Virus record (IMG/VR): IMGVR_UViG_3300048930_001424
Location: 26,257 to 90,256 of that record
DNA length: 64,000 nucleotides
Strand: one strand, 5' to 3'
Source of the DNA: a virus
Of this stretch, positions 41,733 to 50,686 are shown piece after piece (positions within the stretch are counted from its first letter, which is position 1; the number at the start of each line of letters is the position of its first letter). A model generated the notes under the pieces. That model did not search any database and was not told the origin of the DNA. It saw nothing but the letters and a program-made list of their open reading frames with translations. Made by a program: the position numbers and the translations under genes.

Positions 41733-44029
41733 GCCCCGCCGCCGAACTCCAACTCGGGCCCGCGGCCTCGGCGTACCTCAGCGCTGGGCTGTCCGTCCTT
41801 CCTGCACTGCGCCGCGGGGACGAGAAGCGAGTCGCGCTCCCAAAGTGGTCAGCGTTTCAGCGGCGCCTCCCAACCGACGCGGAGTTGTCGACCTGGATGA
41901 ACCTCGAGCCCGACGCCATCTGCGTGGTCTGCGGGGCGATTTCCGGCAACCTTGAGATGATCGACTTCGACTGCGCCGGCGAGGCCTTCGACGCGTGGCG
42001 CACGATGGTCGAAGAGATTCAGCCCGGCCTGGTTGAGCGTCTTCTCGTCGAGACCACGCCTTCGGGCGGTCGCCATGTGGTGTACCGCTGCGAGGCGCCG
42101 GTCTGCGGCAACACGAAACTCGCCCAGCGGCGAGTGGATGCCGACGGCGAGGCACCGGTCATGATCGGGGGCAAGTCGCTCACGCCCCGGCGCGGCGCGG
42201 ACGGGAAGTGGTGCGTCGTCGTCACGCTCATCGAGACGCGGGGCGAGGGCGGGATGTTTCTGTGCGCCCCCTCGCCGGGCTACGAGGCCGTTGCGGGGAG
42301 CCTGGCGAACCCGCCGCTCGTCTCGGCCGAGGAGCGCGAGGTGCTCCTCGGCTGCGCCTGGCGGATGAACGACGCCGAGCCCGCCGTGACGGGAGCGCCG
42401 CAGCAGTCTTCGGGTACGTGTGTCCGGCCCGGGGACGACTACAACGCCCGGGGGGATGCGCGGGAGATCCTGCGCCGCCACGGCTGGGAACTCGTCAAGG
42501 GCGGCGAGAACGAGCACTGGCGGCGGCCGGGCAAGCAGAGTGGCACGAGCGCGACGCTCAAGGGCGGCGTCTTCTACGTCTTCTCGAGCAACGCCCCGCC
42601 GTTCGAGCCTAACCAGGCCTACGCCCCCTTCGCGGTCTACGCGCTGCTCGAGCACGGCGGGGACTTCGCCGCCGCGGCCTCGGCGCTCCGGGCCGAGGGG
42701 TTCGGGACCGAGCCGCCCGAGTCCGCCGACGTGGATCTCTCCGCGTTCACCGCGGAGCACCACGACGGCGACGCGGTCGAGCATGTCGAGCGGCCGGACG
42801 ATCCGGGACAGTTCCCGCCCCATCTTCTGTCGGTGCCCGGTCTGATCGGGGAGATCGTGGCGCACAACGTCGCGTACGCGCCACGCCCGCAGCCGCAGTT
42901 GGCGCTCGCCGGCGCGATCGCTTTGCAGGCCGTGCTCGCCGGCCGGAAAGTCTGCGACGAGCGCGGCAACCGTACCAACGTCTATTGCGTGGGCCTGGCC
43001 AAGAGCGGCGCGGGGAAGGACCACGCCCGCAAGCTCACGCGAGACATCCTCTTCGCCGCCGGCGCTGATGATCTTGAGGGCAACGAGGACCTGGCCAGCG
43101 ACGCCGGCCTCTTCACCGCCGTCGAAGCCCAGCCGGCGATCCTGTTCCAGCTCGACGAGTTCGGGCGCTTCCTGCGGACCATCGGCGATCCCAAGAAGGC
43201 CCCGCACCTGTTCAACGTGCTGACGGCGTTCATGAAGTTCTACAGCTCCGCCGACACTTTCGTGCGCGGCAAGGCCTACGCCGATGCCAAGCGCAACAAA
43301 TCCGTGGACCAGCCGTGCGTCGTGCTCTACGGCACCACCGTGCCGGACAGCTTCTGGGAGTCGCTCACCTCAGAGAGCCTCAGCGACGGGTTCATCGGCC
43401 GCCTCCTGGTCTTCGAGTGCCCCGAACGACCCAAGCGCAAGCGCCGGGCCCGCGTGCCCCCGCCCAAAGCCATCGTGGATCGCGTGCGCTGGTGGGCGGA
43501 GTTCTCGCCGGGCGGCAACCTCCGCAAGGAGCACCCCGAGCCGCTGGTGGTGACGGCGACGCCCGAGGCCGCCGCGCGCTTCGACGCGCTGGCCGACCAC
43601 GCCGATGCCGAGATGGAGTCCAAGGGCGAAGGCATCGCCGCGGTCTGGTCGCGCGCCGAGGAAAAGGCCTGCCGCTTGGCCCTGATCTACGCCTGCTCGG
43701 CCAACCCGGAGAATCCCGTCATCGACGAACAAGCCGCGTCGTGGGCGTGCGACCTATCAAGCTACGTCACGCGTCGCCTGCTCTTTGAGGCGCACGTCCG
43801 CATCGCCGACGGCCAGTTCGACGCCCGCCAGAAGCGCGTGCTCCGGATCATCGACGAGCACGGCGGCACGCAGGGCATATGCCACACCCAGCTGCTCTGG
43901 AAGACGCGCTGGCTGAGCGTCCGCGAGCGGCAGGAGGTCATCGACAACCTGATTGCCACGGGGCAGATCAATGAAGTTCGAGTTGCAACGAAGGGAAGGA
44001 GCGCAACCCGCTATGTTTCCAGAGCCTGA
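41729..44029 (+). CDS. Prim-pol/DUF3987 replication protein
   Basis: Residues about 1-200 read as a bifunctional primase-polymerase domain (AYLSAGLSVLPAL, PKWSAFQRRLPTDAEL, IDFDCAGEAFDAW, TPSGGRHVVYR); residues about 330-700 are a DUF3987 helicase-like ATPase with GLAKSGAGKD, in which Asp replaces the usual Thr/Ser of Walker A, as in related phage proteins. It should prime and help unwind the phage genome. The conserved prim-pol start lies upstream of any ATG/GTG; a TTG at 41885 would remove it. The frame opens at CTG 41729, overlapping the helicase stop as CTGA, and I use that start (766 residues). Confidence 0.83.
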   Translation: MSPAAELQLGPAASAYLSAGLSVLPALRRGDEKRVALPKWSAFQRRLPTDAELSTWMNLEPDAICVVCGAISGNLEMIDFDCAGEAFDAWRTMVEEIQPGLVERLLVETTPSGGRHVVYRCEAPVCGNTKLAQRRVDADGEAPVMIGGKSLTPRRGADGKWCVVVTLIETRGEGGMFLCAPSPGYEAVAGSLANPPLVSAEEREVLLGCAWRMNDAEPAVTGAPQQSSGTCVRPGDDYNARGDAREILRRHGWELVKGGENEHWRRPGKQSGTSATLKGGVFYVFSSNAPPFEPNQAYAPFAVYALLEHGGDFAAAASALRAEGFGTEPPESADVDLSAFTAEHHDGDAVEHVERPDDPGQFPPHLLSVPGLIGEIVAHNVAYAPRPQPQLALAGAIALQAVLAGRKVCDERGNRTNVYCVGLAKSGAGKDHARKLTRDILFAAGADDLEGNEDLASDAGLFTAVEAQPAILFQLDEFGRFLRTIGDPKKAPHLFNVLTAFMKFYSSADTFVRGKAYADAKRNKSVDQPCVVLYGTTVPDSFWESLTSESLSDGFIGRLLVFECPERPKRKRRARVPPPKAIVDRVRWWAEFSPGGNLRKEHPEPLVVTATPEAAARFDALADHADAEMESKGEGIAAVWSRAEEKACRLALIYACSANPENPVIDEQAASWACDLSSYVTRRLLFEAHVRIADGQFDARQKRVLRIIDEHGGTQGICHTQLLWKTRWLSVRERQEVIDNLIATGQINEVRVATKGRSATRYVSRA

Positions 44030-44049
44030 ACGCACCACGACGCCTTCGC

Positions 44050-44119
44050 TGCTTGTTTGCGGGTCTCCTTCGTCTGTATACACGCGCGGGGAGAGAGAGA
44101 AGAGGTATGCAAACAAGCA
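44050..44119. repeat. Inverted repeat cluster, possible replication origin
   Basis: TGCTTGTTTGC at 44050-44060 and GCAAACAAGCA at 44109-44119 are perfect 11-base inverted arms around 48 bases. Inside are a palindrome TGTATACA (44075-44082) and a second pair TCTCC/GGAGA. The patch is AT-richer than its surroundings and lies just after the prim-pol gene. The wider gap 44030-44610 has one open frame (to 44462) of unusual composition that I do not call as a gene. Confidence 0.5.
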
Positions 44120-44610
44120 ATCATCTTTCTCTTCACTCAATTCCCCGCCTATTCCTCGTGCGAAACCCCGTGGCGTGCCCCGACACATTCCGGCCCGCCC
44201 AACTTCATTGATGGTTGGGATGGCAATCCCGGGTGGGAGCCTTACAGCCGGAAGCCTTACGGCGAGGGGGTCGGGGGTCGGTAGGTACTCCCGGGCCGAG
44301 CCTGCGAATCGATGCCCGCGGGAACAGCCGCGCTTGGCGACAGAGTTTGTTTCGCGCGTCCGGGCGCGGGGCGGTTGGGTGGCGGGGGTAGCCCGCCTCT
44401 CCGCCAGGTACGCGACGTGGGCCAACGCGGGCGAACCCGTGGCCAACGGGCGCGCCAGGTAACGGGGCAGGAATCGGGGCGCTTCGCCGCCCCCGGACGG
44501 GCCCGTCAGCCCGAGCGATCCAACGAGCCAGCGATCCCCGGACCTACCGCGCCGCGGTGGGCCACCACGACGCCCCACGCGCCGCGCCGGCGCGCACGAC
44601 GGAGATCGCT

Positions 44611-45978
44611 GTGAACATCGAGATGCTTCCTATCGACGCGGTCAAGGAATACGACCGCAATCCCCGCACCATCAACGACGCCGCGGTCGAGGCGGTTGCC
44701 AAGTCGATCGAGACCTTCGGCTTCAAGATCCCGATCCTCATCGACGGTGACGGCGTCATCATCGCGGGGCACACGCGGCTGCGCGCCGCGAGGAAGCTCG
44801 GGCTGAAGGAAGTGCCGACGATTCGCGCATCGGACCTGACGCCCGACCAGGTCAAGGCGCTCCGCATCGCCGACAACAAGGTCGCGTCGCTCACGGCGTG
44901 GGACATGGAACTCCTGCCCATCGAGCTCGCCGACCTCAAGGGCGTGGATTTCGACCTGGCGGTGCTCGGCTTCAGCGCCGAGGACCTCGCGGCGATCATG
45001 GCTCCCGCCGGCAACGAGGGTCTCACCGATCCCGACGATGTTCCTGGCGCTCCCGACGCTGCGACGACCGTGCCCGGCGACATCTGGGTGCTCGGCAACC
45101 ACCGCCTCTTGTGCGGCGATTCGTCGAAGCCCGAGGACCTGGATCGGTTGCTTGGCGGCCAGCCGATCCACCTCGTGAACACGGACCCGCCGTACAACGT
45201 GAAGGTCGAGCCTCGCTCAAACAACGCGATCGTCGCCGGCCTGAGCTCGTTCGCCCTGCCCGGCAAGGCCGACCAGCACGATCAGCAGAGCGCCGACCTC
45301 AACCGCTACCCCGAGAAGAGCCGCGCAACGCACAAGAAGCTCCGGGCCAAGGACCGGCCGCTCGCCAACGACTTCGTGTCCGACGACGAGTTCGACCGGC
45401 TGCTCGCGGCGTGGTTCGGGAACATCACCCGCGTGCTGATCCCCGGCGGCACGTTCTACATCTGGGGCGGATACGCCAACTGCGGGAACTACCCGCCCGT
45501 GCTCAAACGCTGCGAGCTCTACTTCGCGCAGGCGATCATCTGGATCAAGGAACACCCGGTCCTGACCCGCAAGGACTTCATGGGCAACCACGAGTGGTGC
45601 TTCTACGGCTGGAAGGAAGGGGCGGCCCACCGCTTCTTCGGCCCGGCGAACGTGCCGGATACGTGGTCGATCAAGAAGGTGAACCCGCAGAGCATGGTCC
45701 ACCTCACCGAGAAGCCCGTGGAACTCGCGCGGCGGGCGATCGAGTTCTCATCCCGGCCCGGGGAGAACGTGCTCGACCTTTTCGGGGGCTCGGGCTCCAC
45801 GCTCATCGGCGCAGAGATGACCGGGCGGCGGGCGTTCCTCATGGAGCTCGACGCGCTCTACTGCGATGTCATCGTGCAGCGGTGGGAGAAGTTTACGGGC
45901 CGCAAGGCGGAACGGCTCTCCGCCGCGCCGGCAAACTCTGTGGCCGAAGAGAAAGCCCCGGCGAAGGCCGAGGCGTGA
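44611..45978 (+). CDS. ParB-domain / beta-class DNA methyltransferase fusion
   Basis: The 455-residue protein starts with a ParB-like nuclease-fold domain (MLPIDAVKEYDRNPRTIND, GHTRLRAARKLG; residues 1-110), followed by a methyltransferase with DPPY at 192-195 ahead of the SAM motif FGGSGST at 391, the order of the beta class that makes N6-adenine or N4-cytosine. Such fusions are common orphan methylases of phages and protect phage DNA from restriction. GTG 44611 has GGAG six bases upstream. No matching endonuclease is adjacent. Given the restriction systems in this window, it may protect the phage from its own host island. Confidence 0.88.
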   Translation: MNIEMLPIDAVKEYDRNPRTINDAAVEAVAKSIETFGFKIPILIDGDGVIIAGHTRLRAARKLGLKEVPTIRASDLTPDQVKALRIADNKVASLTAWDMELLPIELADLKGVDFDLAVLGFSAEDLAAIMAPAGNEGLTDPDDVPGAPDAATTVPGDIWVLGNHRLLCGDSSKPEDLDRLLGGQPIHLVNTDPPYNVKVEPRSNNAIVAGLSSFALPGKADQHDQQSADLNRYPEKSRATHKKLRAKDRPLANDFVSDDEFDRLLAAWFGNITRVLIPGGTFYIWGGYANCGNYPPVLKRCELYFAQAIIWIKEHPVLTRKDFMGNHEWCFYGWKEGAAHRFFGPANVPDTWSIKKVNPQSMVHLTEKPVELARRAIEFSSRPGENVLDLFGGSGSTLIGAEMTGRRAFLMELDALYCDVIVQRWEKFTGRKAERLSAAPANSVAEEKAPAKAEA

Positions 45979-45997
45979 GGAGGGGGCACCGATGCGT

Positions 45998-46477
45998 TCA
46001 GACGCTGGGGCCCTTTTCCCGGAGGGCGTGGAACTCGACCATCGCGTCCTCGTAGGGCGTCGCTCCCGCGGCGGCGTGGTTGCGCCCGCCCGCGGGGACG
46101 ACCACGCTCCGCTCCTTGAGGAAGGCGAAGGCGACGGCCGCCTGTGTCCAGGGGATGTTGGCGGCGTGCCGGAGGTCTTCGAGGTTGAACGGGCTCGTGG
46201 CCTCGGCCACCGCATGGGCGACCGCCTCGAAAGCGTCCTCCGGACACCGGTGCTGGTACGGCTCGCCCTTCATCGGGACGACGCTGCGGACCAGCGCCCG
46301 CGTGCCATCGACCGTGAACGTCTCCGTCCGCTCGTTCGCGGGCGGCTCGTTGCAGGCCGCGACCGCGTGCTCCAGCGCGTCCCACTCCTCGGTGGTGAGC
46401 ATCTGGACCTCGCGGGCGTTGAGCAGGCGCTCGGCCGCGTCGAGCAGGACTTCGAGTTGGGCGCGGGTGGCCTGCAT
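45998..46477 (-). CDS. Hypothetical protein, last gene of the leftward accessory operon
   Basis: The 159-residue soluble protein has no family I recognise. The middle (RCPEDAFEAVAHAV) and the end (ANIPWTQAAVAFAFLKERSVVVPAGGR) suggest a helical, winged-helix-like C-terminus. It starts 3 bases after the stop of the upstream HARE-HTH gene and converges on the methyltransferase gene with a 20-base gap. Confidence 0.6.
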   Translation of the reverse strand: MQATRAQLEVLLDAAERLLNAREVQMLTTEEWDALEHAVAACNEPPANERTETFTVDGTRALVRSVVPMKGEPYQHRCPEDAFEAVAHAVAEATSPFNLEDLRHAANIPWTQAAVAFAFLKERSVVVPAGGRNHAAAGATPYEDAMVEFHALREKGPSV

Positions 46478-46480
46478 GGG

Positions 46481-46939
46481 TCAGGCCCCCTTCCCGGCGA
46501 CGAAGACGCCCTTGTCGTGCTTCTTGAAGCGGGCCTTGTCGCCCTTGGCGGCGATCTCGCGGATGATGGCGGCGTAGAGCGTGGCCTCGGGCGTCTTGCC
46601 GCCGGGGCTCTTCCAGAGTCCCTTCGCCTCCATCTTGGCGATCATCTCCTTGGCCCGCATGGGAACCTCGGAATCGGCGAGTACCTGCGCCGCGGCGTCG
46701 AGGGCGCTGACGCGCTTCGGGGGGGTGGGCTTCTTCTCCTTCGCGGGCTTTGGGGCCTTGGGCGTCTTGGGTGCCTTCCCGGCCTTGGCCTTCGCGGGCT
46801 CGGCGGGCTTGCCGTCCAGGCGGTCCTTGATCTCGGCGAGCGCCGCCTTGCGGAGGCGCTCCGTCTTCGCTGCGCCGTCGGCGCGGACAGCGCTCTTGGA
46901 CATGCGGGTCTTCGGGGCCTTTTTCGTCTTCGTACTCAT
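46481..46939 (-). CDS. HARE-HTH domain protein with Lys/Ala/Pro-rich linker
   Basis: The 152-residue protein has a very basic, Lys/Ala/Pro-rich first half like histone H1 tails, and a C-terminal HARE-HTH winged helix ([24 protein letters not shown], then [16 protein letters not shown] and a GVFVAGKG ending). HARE-HTH domains are found in DNA-associated proteins and restriction systems. ATG 46939 has GGAG at proper distance; an upstream ATG would add four residues. It may bind DNA in a chromatin-like way; the role in the phage is unknown. Confidence 0.75.
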   Translation of the reverse strand: MSTKTKKAPKTRMSKSAVRADGAAKTERLRKAALAEIKDRLDGKPAEPAKAKAGKAPKTPKAPKPAKEKKPTPPKRVSALDAAAQVLADSEVPMRAKEMIAKMEAKGLWKSPGGKTPEATLYAAIIREIAAKGDKARFKKHDKGVFVAGKGA

Positions 46940-46967
46940 GCGATTCTCCAAACCAGGGGTGCGGAAT

Positions 46968-46988
46968 CCCGCCGCACGCTGCGGCGGG
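46968..46988 (-). terminator. GC-rich hairpin in the leftward operon
   Basis: CCCGCCGCA pairs perfectly with TGCGGCGGG over nine bases around a 3-base loop, between two leftward genes. With no U tract, attenuation is as likely as termination. Confidence 0.4.
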
Positions 46989-47026
46989 GAATCGGGGCCG
47001 GCGCGGTTCCCCGCGCCGCCTCGCGG

Positions 47027-47311
47027 CTAGCAGCCCGCGACGCGCTCCATCTCGTTGAGGACGTCGTGGACCATCGAGTTGGTGGCGGCGGCGCGGCCGC
47101 GGCGGTCGGTCCCGTAGACGACCTTGGCGACCTCGACCGCCTTGGCGTAGCGGGAGTCGCGGTCCTCGTCGCGGGCGATGTGGGCGATGCAGATGTCCTG
47201 CCTGCCCGCGTGGCGTGTGTTCTGCTCGATCGTCACTTCCGCGCCGCGCTCGGTGCGGCTGATCTTGATGTCCTTCTCGTGGCCTTCGATCACGATCGTC
47301 TTGATGTTCAT
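47027..47311 (-). CDS. Hypothetical small protein (94 aa)
   Basis: The protein is soluble and mixed in charge and starts MNIKTIVIEGHEKDIKISRTERG. A ribosome site AAGGAG stands ahead of the ATG. No family recognised. It is the third gene of a leftward set of five, each with its own ribosome site. Confidence 0.6.
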   Translation of the reverse strand: MNIKTIVIEGHEKDIKISRTERGAEVTIEQNTRHAGRQDICIAHIARDEDRDSRYAKAVEVAKVVYGTDRRGRAAATNSMVHDVLNEMERVAGC

Positions 47312-47356
47312 GGGCGTGCTCCTTCGAGGGGATGGGGGTGCGTGCGTGGCGGGCGG

Positions 47357-47623
47357 TTACTCGGCCAGGAAGCGCTCGACGTCCTCGCGGTCCATACCGC
47401 TGAGGAACCCGACCACATCGATCAGGTCGCTGCGGACCTTCCCGAGGTTGCCGGTGATGCCCCAGTTGGTCGGGTCGGCCTTGGCCCGCTCGTCGTGCTT
47501 GTCCAGTTCCATTGCCAGCACGTCGAGCAGGCGGGCGATGTCGTTCCGACGCGCGGCGTACATCTCGGCGGCGGTGGGCTGCGTGGGGGCGGGCTTGGCG
47601 TTCTTGTTCGTGCGGTTCTTCAT
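47357..47623 (-). CDS. Hypothetical small protein (88 aa)
   Basis: A charged, helical protein with a basic N-terminal tail and a central RRNDIARLLDVLAMELDKHDERA helix; it ends GFLSGMDREDVERFLAE. GAGAGG precedes the ATG. No family recognised. It is downstream of a terminator-like hairpin that may limit its expression. Confidence 0.6.
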   Translation of the reverse strand: MKNRTNKNAKPAPTQPTAAEMYAARRNDIARLLDVLAMELDKHDERAKADPTNWGITGNLGKVRSDLIDVVGFLSGMDREDVERFLAE

Positions 47624-47680
47624 ACTGGTACCTCTCGTCGCTTGGGGTGCTTGCGGTGCGTGGTGACTCCGGTAAACAAC

Positions 47681-47703
47681 GAAGCCCGCATTTCGCGGGC
47701 TTC
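47681..47703 (-). terminator. Intrinsic terminator after the first gene of the leftward operon
   Basis: GAAGCCCGC pairs perfectly with GCGGGCTTC over nine bases around a 5-base loop; on the leftward strand it is followed by GTTGTTTACC. It overlaps the stop codon of the gene at 47702-47995. Confidence 0.6.
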
Positions 47704-47995
47704 AGGTCGTCGGGCGGGTTGTGCGGTTGGGCGGGGGCGTCTTGGGCCGCCCCACCGCGTCGAGGTAGTCCACCAAATCGCTGGTAAACCAAGTATCGCC
47801 GTCGACCGCGTCGTGCTCGTCGGGGCCGCGGCGGCCGTCGGGGTCGATCTCGAAGAGGCGGAAGCCGCCGGCGCTGGCGGCGTCGACCGACCAGGTGCGG
47901 CCGTCGGGCGTGCGGACCTCGATGCTGGCAACCGCGAACCCGCGGCGTCCCAGGGCGGTGACGATCTCGATCGTGTTCTTCGTTGTCGTGTTCAT
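47702..47995 (-). CDS. Hypothetical small protein (97 aa)
   Basis: A 97-residue acidic protein with an IEVRTPDGRTWSVDAASAG strand-turn stretch and a GDTWFTSDLVDYLDAVG segment. ATG 47995 has GGAG upstream; longer starts would run into the divergent control region. First gene of the leftward set. No family recognised. Confidence 0.6.
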   Translation of the reverse strand: MNTTTKNTIEIVTALGRRGFAVASIEVRTPDGRTWSVDAASAGGFRLFEIDPDGRRGPDEHDAVDGDTWFTSDLVDYLDAVGRPKTPPPNRTTRPTT

Positions 47996-48010
47996 CTTCG
48001 TGGTCTCCGT

Positions 48011-48029
48011 CGCGGGGTTCCGCCCCGCG
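48011..48029. promoter_or_regulatory. Hairpin in the divergent control region
   Basis: CGCGGGG and CCCCGCG pair over seven bases around TTCCG, just upstream of the leftward operon's first start codon. It could fold in that operon's leader RNA. Confidence 0.35.
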
Positions 48030-48100
48030 TTGTGACACATGAAGCCATGACATCCGCGAACAGGCAAGGCGAATCCGCGCGGCATCGCCGTCATTCCGCG

Positions 48101-48133
48101 ACATGTGGGCAACTCGGCGGGACATGTGGGCAA
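48101..48133. promoter_or_regulatory. 21-base-spaced direct repeat, candidate operator
   Basis: ACATGTGGGCAA occurs at 48101-48112 and again at 48122-48133, a period of exactly 21 bases or two DNA turns. Each copy contains the palindrome ACATGT. It lies between the leftward accessory operon and the rightward terminase genes and could bind a regulator of both. Confidence 0.5.
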
Positions 48134-48153
48134 GTTCGGGCGGGAGGTCCGCG

Positions 48154-48405
48154 ATGACTCCCGAACACGCGCCTAGTCCCGCCGCATCGCCAGGGATGTC
48201 CCGGCTGAACCCCGCGGCGCTCCCCTTGGCGGACGCCGCCCGCGTCCTCACGCGCCTGGGCGGCAAGGCCGTCAGCGAGGCGATGCTCCGCGACGACATC
48301 AGCGCGGGCGCGCCAGTGAACGCCGACGGCACGATCAACCTCGTGCACTACGCCGCGTGGCTCGTGAAGGAGATGGCTGGTTCCGGAGGTGGCGGTGGCG
48401 ATTGA
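48154..48405 (+). CDS. Small protein upstream of terminase (possible small terminase subunit)
   Basis: The 83-residue protein begins at ATG 48154 with GGGAGG six bases upstream. Its core, LADAARVLTRLGGKAVSEAMLRDD to NLVHYAAWLVKEM, is homologous in pattern to the first ~60 residues of the following terminase. It could be a small terminase or a DNA-binding helper. It overlaps the terminase gene by 11 bases. Confidence 0.6.
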   Translation: MTPEHAPSPAASPGMSRLNPAALPLADAARVLTRLGGKAVSEAMLRDDISAGAPVNADGTINLVHYAAWLVKEMAGSGGGGGD

Positions 48406-50686
48406 CCCGCGCAAACTCAAGCCCGGCGAACTCGCGCGCCTGCTCAACAGCACACCGCTGGGCGAGGTGGTGAGCGAGCGGCAGCTCCATCGGCACCGCA
48501 CGCGCGCCGGGTTCCGCGTTGCTGCGGACGGGGATGGTGGCAAGGTTGACCTGTTCCGGTACGTCGCCTGGCTGGTCACGACACGGCACGAGGCCCTCGC
48601 CGAAGCAGCCCGCCAGCCCGAGGGGCTCACCGGCTACGAGGCGATGAAGGAGCGGGCGCGGCAGCGCAACGCCGTGCTCTCGCTCTCGGGACGCGACATC
48701 GGCGAGCTCCCGCCGGTGGCCGATCCGGGGCGACGCGAGCGGGCGGCGCGAGACTTCCGGTACTTCTGCGAGACGTACTTCCTGCAGACGTTCCATCTCA
48801 AGTGGTCGGACGACCATCTCAAGGTCATCGCCAAGATCGAGCAAGCCGTCCTCGAGGGCGGGCTGTTTGGGATGGCCATGCCCCGTGGCAGCGGCAAGAC
48901 CTCGCTGTGCGAGGTCGCCTGCCTGTGGGCCATGCTCTACGGGCATCGGGACTTCGTGGCGCTGATCGGCTCGGATGAGGAGCACGCCGCGGGGATGCTC
49001 GAATCGATCAAGGCGGAGCTGGAGAACAGCGAGCTTCTCGCCGGCGACTTCCCCGAGGTCTGCCATCCGATCCGCTGCCTGGAGGGCATCCACCAGCGGG
49101 CCTCGGGACAGCTCTACCAGGGCAAGCAGACGCACATCGGCTGGACCGCCCGGGAGATCGTGTTGCCGACGATCTCCGGCTCGGCTGCCGCCGGCGCCAT
49201 CATCCGTGTCGCCGGGATCACCGGCCGCATCCGCGGCATGAAGCACAAGCGAGCCGACGGCACCTCGGCGCGGCCGTCGCTTGTGCTGATCGACGACCCG
49301 CAGACCGACGAGAGCGCCCGGTCGCCCTCGCAGTGCGCTAACCGCGAGCGCATCCTCGCCGGCGCGATCCTCGGCCTCGCTGGCCCGGGGAAGAAGATTG
49401 CGGGCCTCATGACGCTGACGGTTGTCCGCCCCGACGATCTGGCCGACCGCATCCTCGATCGGGACAAGCACCCGCAATGGCAGGGCGAGCGGACGAAGAT
49501 GATGTACGCATTCCCGGTGCGGGAGGCGCTCTGGCAGCGGTACGCGGAGCTGCGCGCCGAGGGTCTGCGGAACGATCGGGGGATCAAGACCGCCACGGAG
49601 TTCTACCGCCAGCACCGGACCGCGATGGACGAGGGGGCGGCGATCGCCTGGCCGCAACGGTTCAACCACGATGAACTATCCGCGGTCCAGCACGCCATGA
49701 ACCTGAAGCTCCAGGACGAGGCGGCGTTCTTCGCGGAGTACCAGAACGAGCCGCTGCCCGAGGTCCAGGCCGCCGACGACCTGCTGAGCGCGGATCAAAT
49801 CGCGGCGAAGGTGAACGGGCAGGCCCGCGCTGAGGTGCCCATTGGCTGCACCCGGCTGACGATGTTCGTGGATGTGCAGGGCAAGGCGCTCTTCTATCTC
49901 GTGGCCGCCTGGGAAGACGATTTCACGGGGTACGTGGTCGACTACGGCACCGAGCCGGACCAGAAGGCGCCGGGAGGGTACTTCACGCTCCGCGACATGC
50001 GCCGGACCCTGGCGACCGCGGCCCCTCGCGCCGGAGTCGAAGGAGCGATCTATGCCGGTCTGGAGCGTCTGGTCGCTTCGCACCTGGCGCGCGAATGGCG
50101 TCGCGACGACGGGGCGATGGTGCGGATCGATCGCTGCTTGATCGACGCGAACTGGGGATCGTCCACCGACGTGGTGTACCAGTTCTGCCGCCAGAGCCCG
50201 CACGCGGGCGTGCTCATGCCAAGCCACGGCCGGTACGTCGGTGCGTCGAGCATTCCCTTCAGCGACTACAAGCGCAAGCGGGGCGACCGGGTCGGCCTGA
50301 ACTGGCGTATCCCGGTCGTCACCGGCAAGCGCGCCGTGCGGCACGTCGTCTTCGACACGAACTACTGGAAGTCGTTTGCGCACGCGCGGCTCGCGGTGCC
50401 CATGGGCGATCCCGGGTGCCTGTCGCTGTTCGGAAGCAAGCCCGAGCCGCACCGCCTGCTGGCCGAGCACCTAACCAGCGAGTACCGCGTGAAGACCGAG
50501 GGCCGCGGGCGCACCGTGGACGAGTGGAAGCTCCGTGTCGACGGGCTCGACAACCACTGGCTCGACTGCCTGGTCGGCGCGGCGGTCGCGGCCTCCATGC
50601 AAGGCGCCGTGCTGTTCGGCACGGATCACAAGGTGTCGGCTCGCCCCCGGTTGCGGTTGTCCCAGCTGCGAGGAGAACGCCGGTGA
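48395..50686 (+). CDS. terL: Terminase large subunit
   Basis: The 763-residue protein has PRGSGKT near residue 163 (Walker A), LVLIDDPQTDE (Walker B with the catalytic acid), and a nuclease half with FVDVQGKALFYLV and a late acidic CLIDANWGSSTDVVY. It is a GpA-like phage packaging ATPase-nuclease. The N-terminal ~60 residues duplicate the domain of the small upstream protein. GGAGG at 48385-48389 fits the GTG at 48395; a GTG at 48389 would add two residues but overlaps the ribosome site. It marks the start of the late region. Confidence 0.9.
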   Translation: MAIDPRKLKPGELARLLNSTPLGEVVSERQLHRHRTRAGFRVAADGDGGKVDLFRYVAWLVTTRHEALAEAARQPEGLTGYEAMKERARQRNAVLSLSGRDIGELPPVADPGRRERAARDFRYFCETYFLQTFHLKWSDDHLKVIAKIEQAVLEGGLFGMAMPRGSGKTSLCEVACLWAMLYGHRDFVALIGSDEEHAAGMLESIKAELENSELLAGDFPEVCHPIRCLEGIHQRASGQLYQGKQTHIGWTAREIVLPTISGSAAAGAIIRVAGITGRIRGMKHKRADGTSARPSLVLIDDPQTDESARSPSQCANRERILAGAILGLAGPGKKIAGLMTLTVVRPDDLADRILDRDKHPQWQGERTKMMYAFPVREALWQRYAELRAEGLRNDRGIKTATEFYRQHRTAMDEGAAIAWPQRFNHDELSAVQHAMNLKLQDEAAFFAEYQNEPLPEVQAADDLLSADQIAAKVNGQARAEVPIGCTRLTMFVDVQGKALFYLVAAWEDDFTGYVVDYGTEPDQKAPGGYFTLRDMRRTLATAAPRAGVEGAIYAGLERLVASHLAREWRRDDGAMVRIDRCLIDANWGSSTDVVYQFCRQSPHAGVLMPSHGRYVGASSIPFSDYKRKRGDRVGLNWRIPVVTGKRAVRHVVFDTNYWKSFAHARLAVPMGDPGCLSLFGSKPEPHRLLAEHLTSEYRVKTEGRGRTVDEWKLRVDGLDNHWLDCLVGAAVAASMQGAVLFGTDHKVSARPRLRLSQLRGERR

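Noticed and set aside
43971-44462. Possible gene overlapping the end of the prim-pol gene
   Set aside because: Composition changes along its length, an overlapping frame is equally open, and it runs through the inverted-repeat cluster; not enough support to call it.
45858-48338. Very long open frame of 826 codons on the leftward strand
   Set aside because: Its product is Arg/Pro-rich shadow sequence; the five small leftward genes in other frames each have ribosome sites and ordinary composition.
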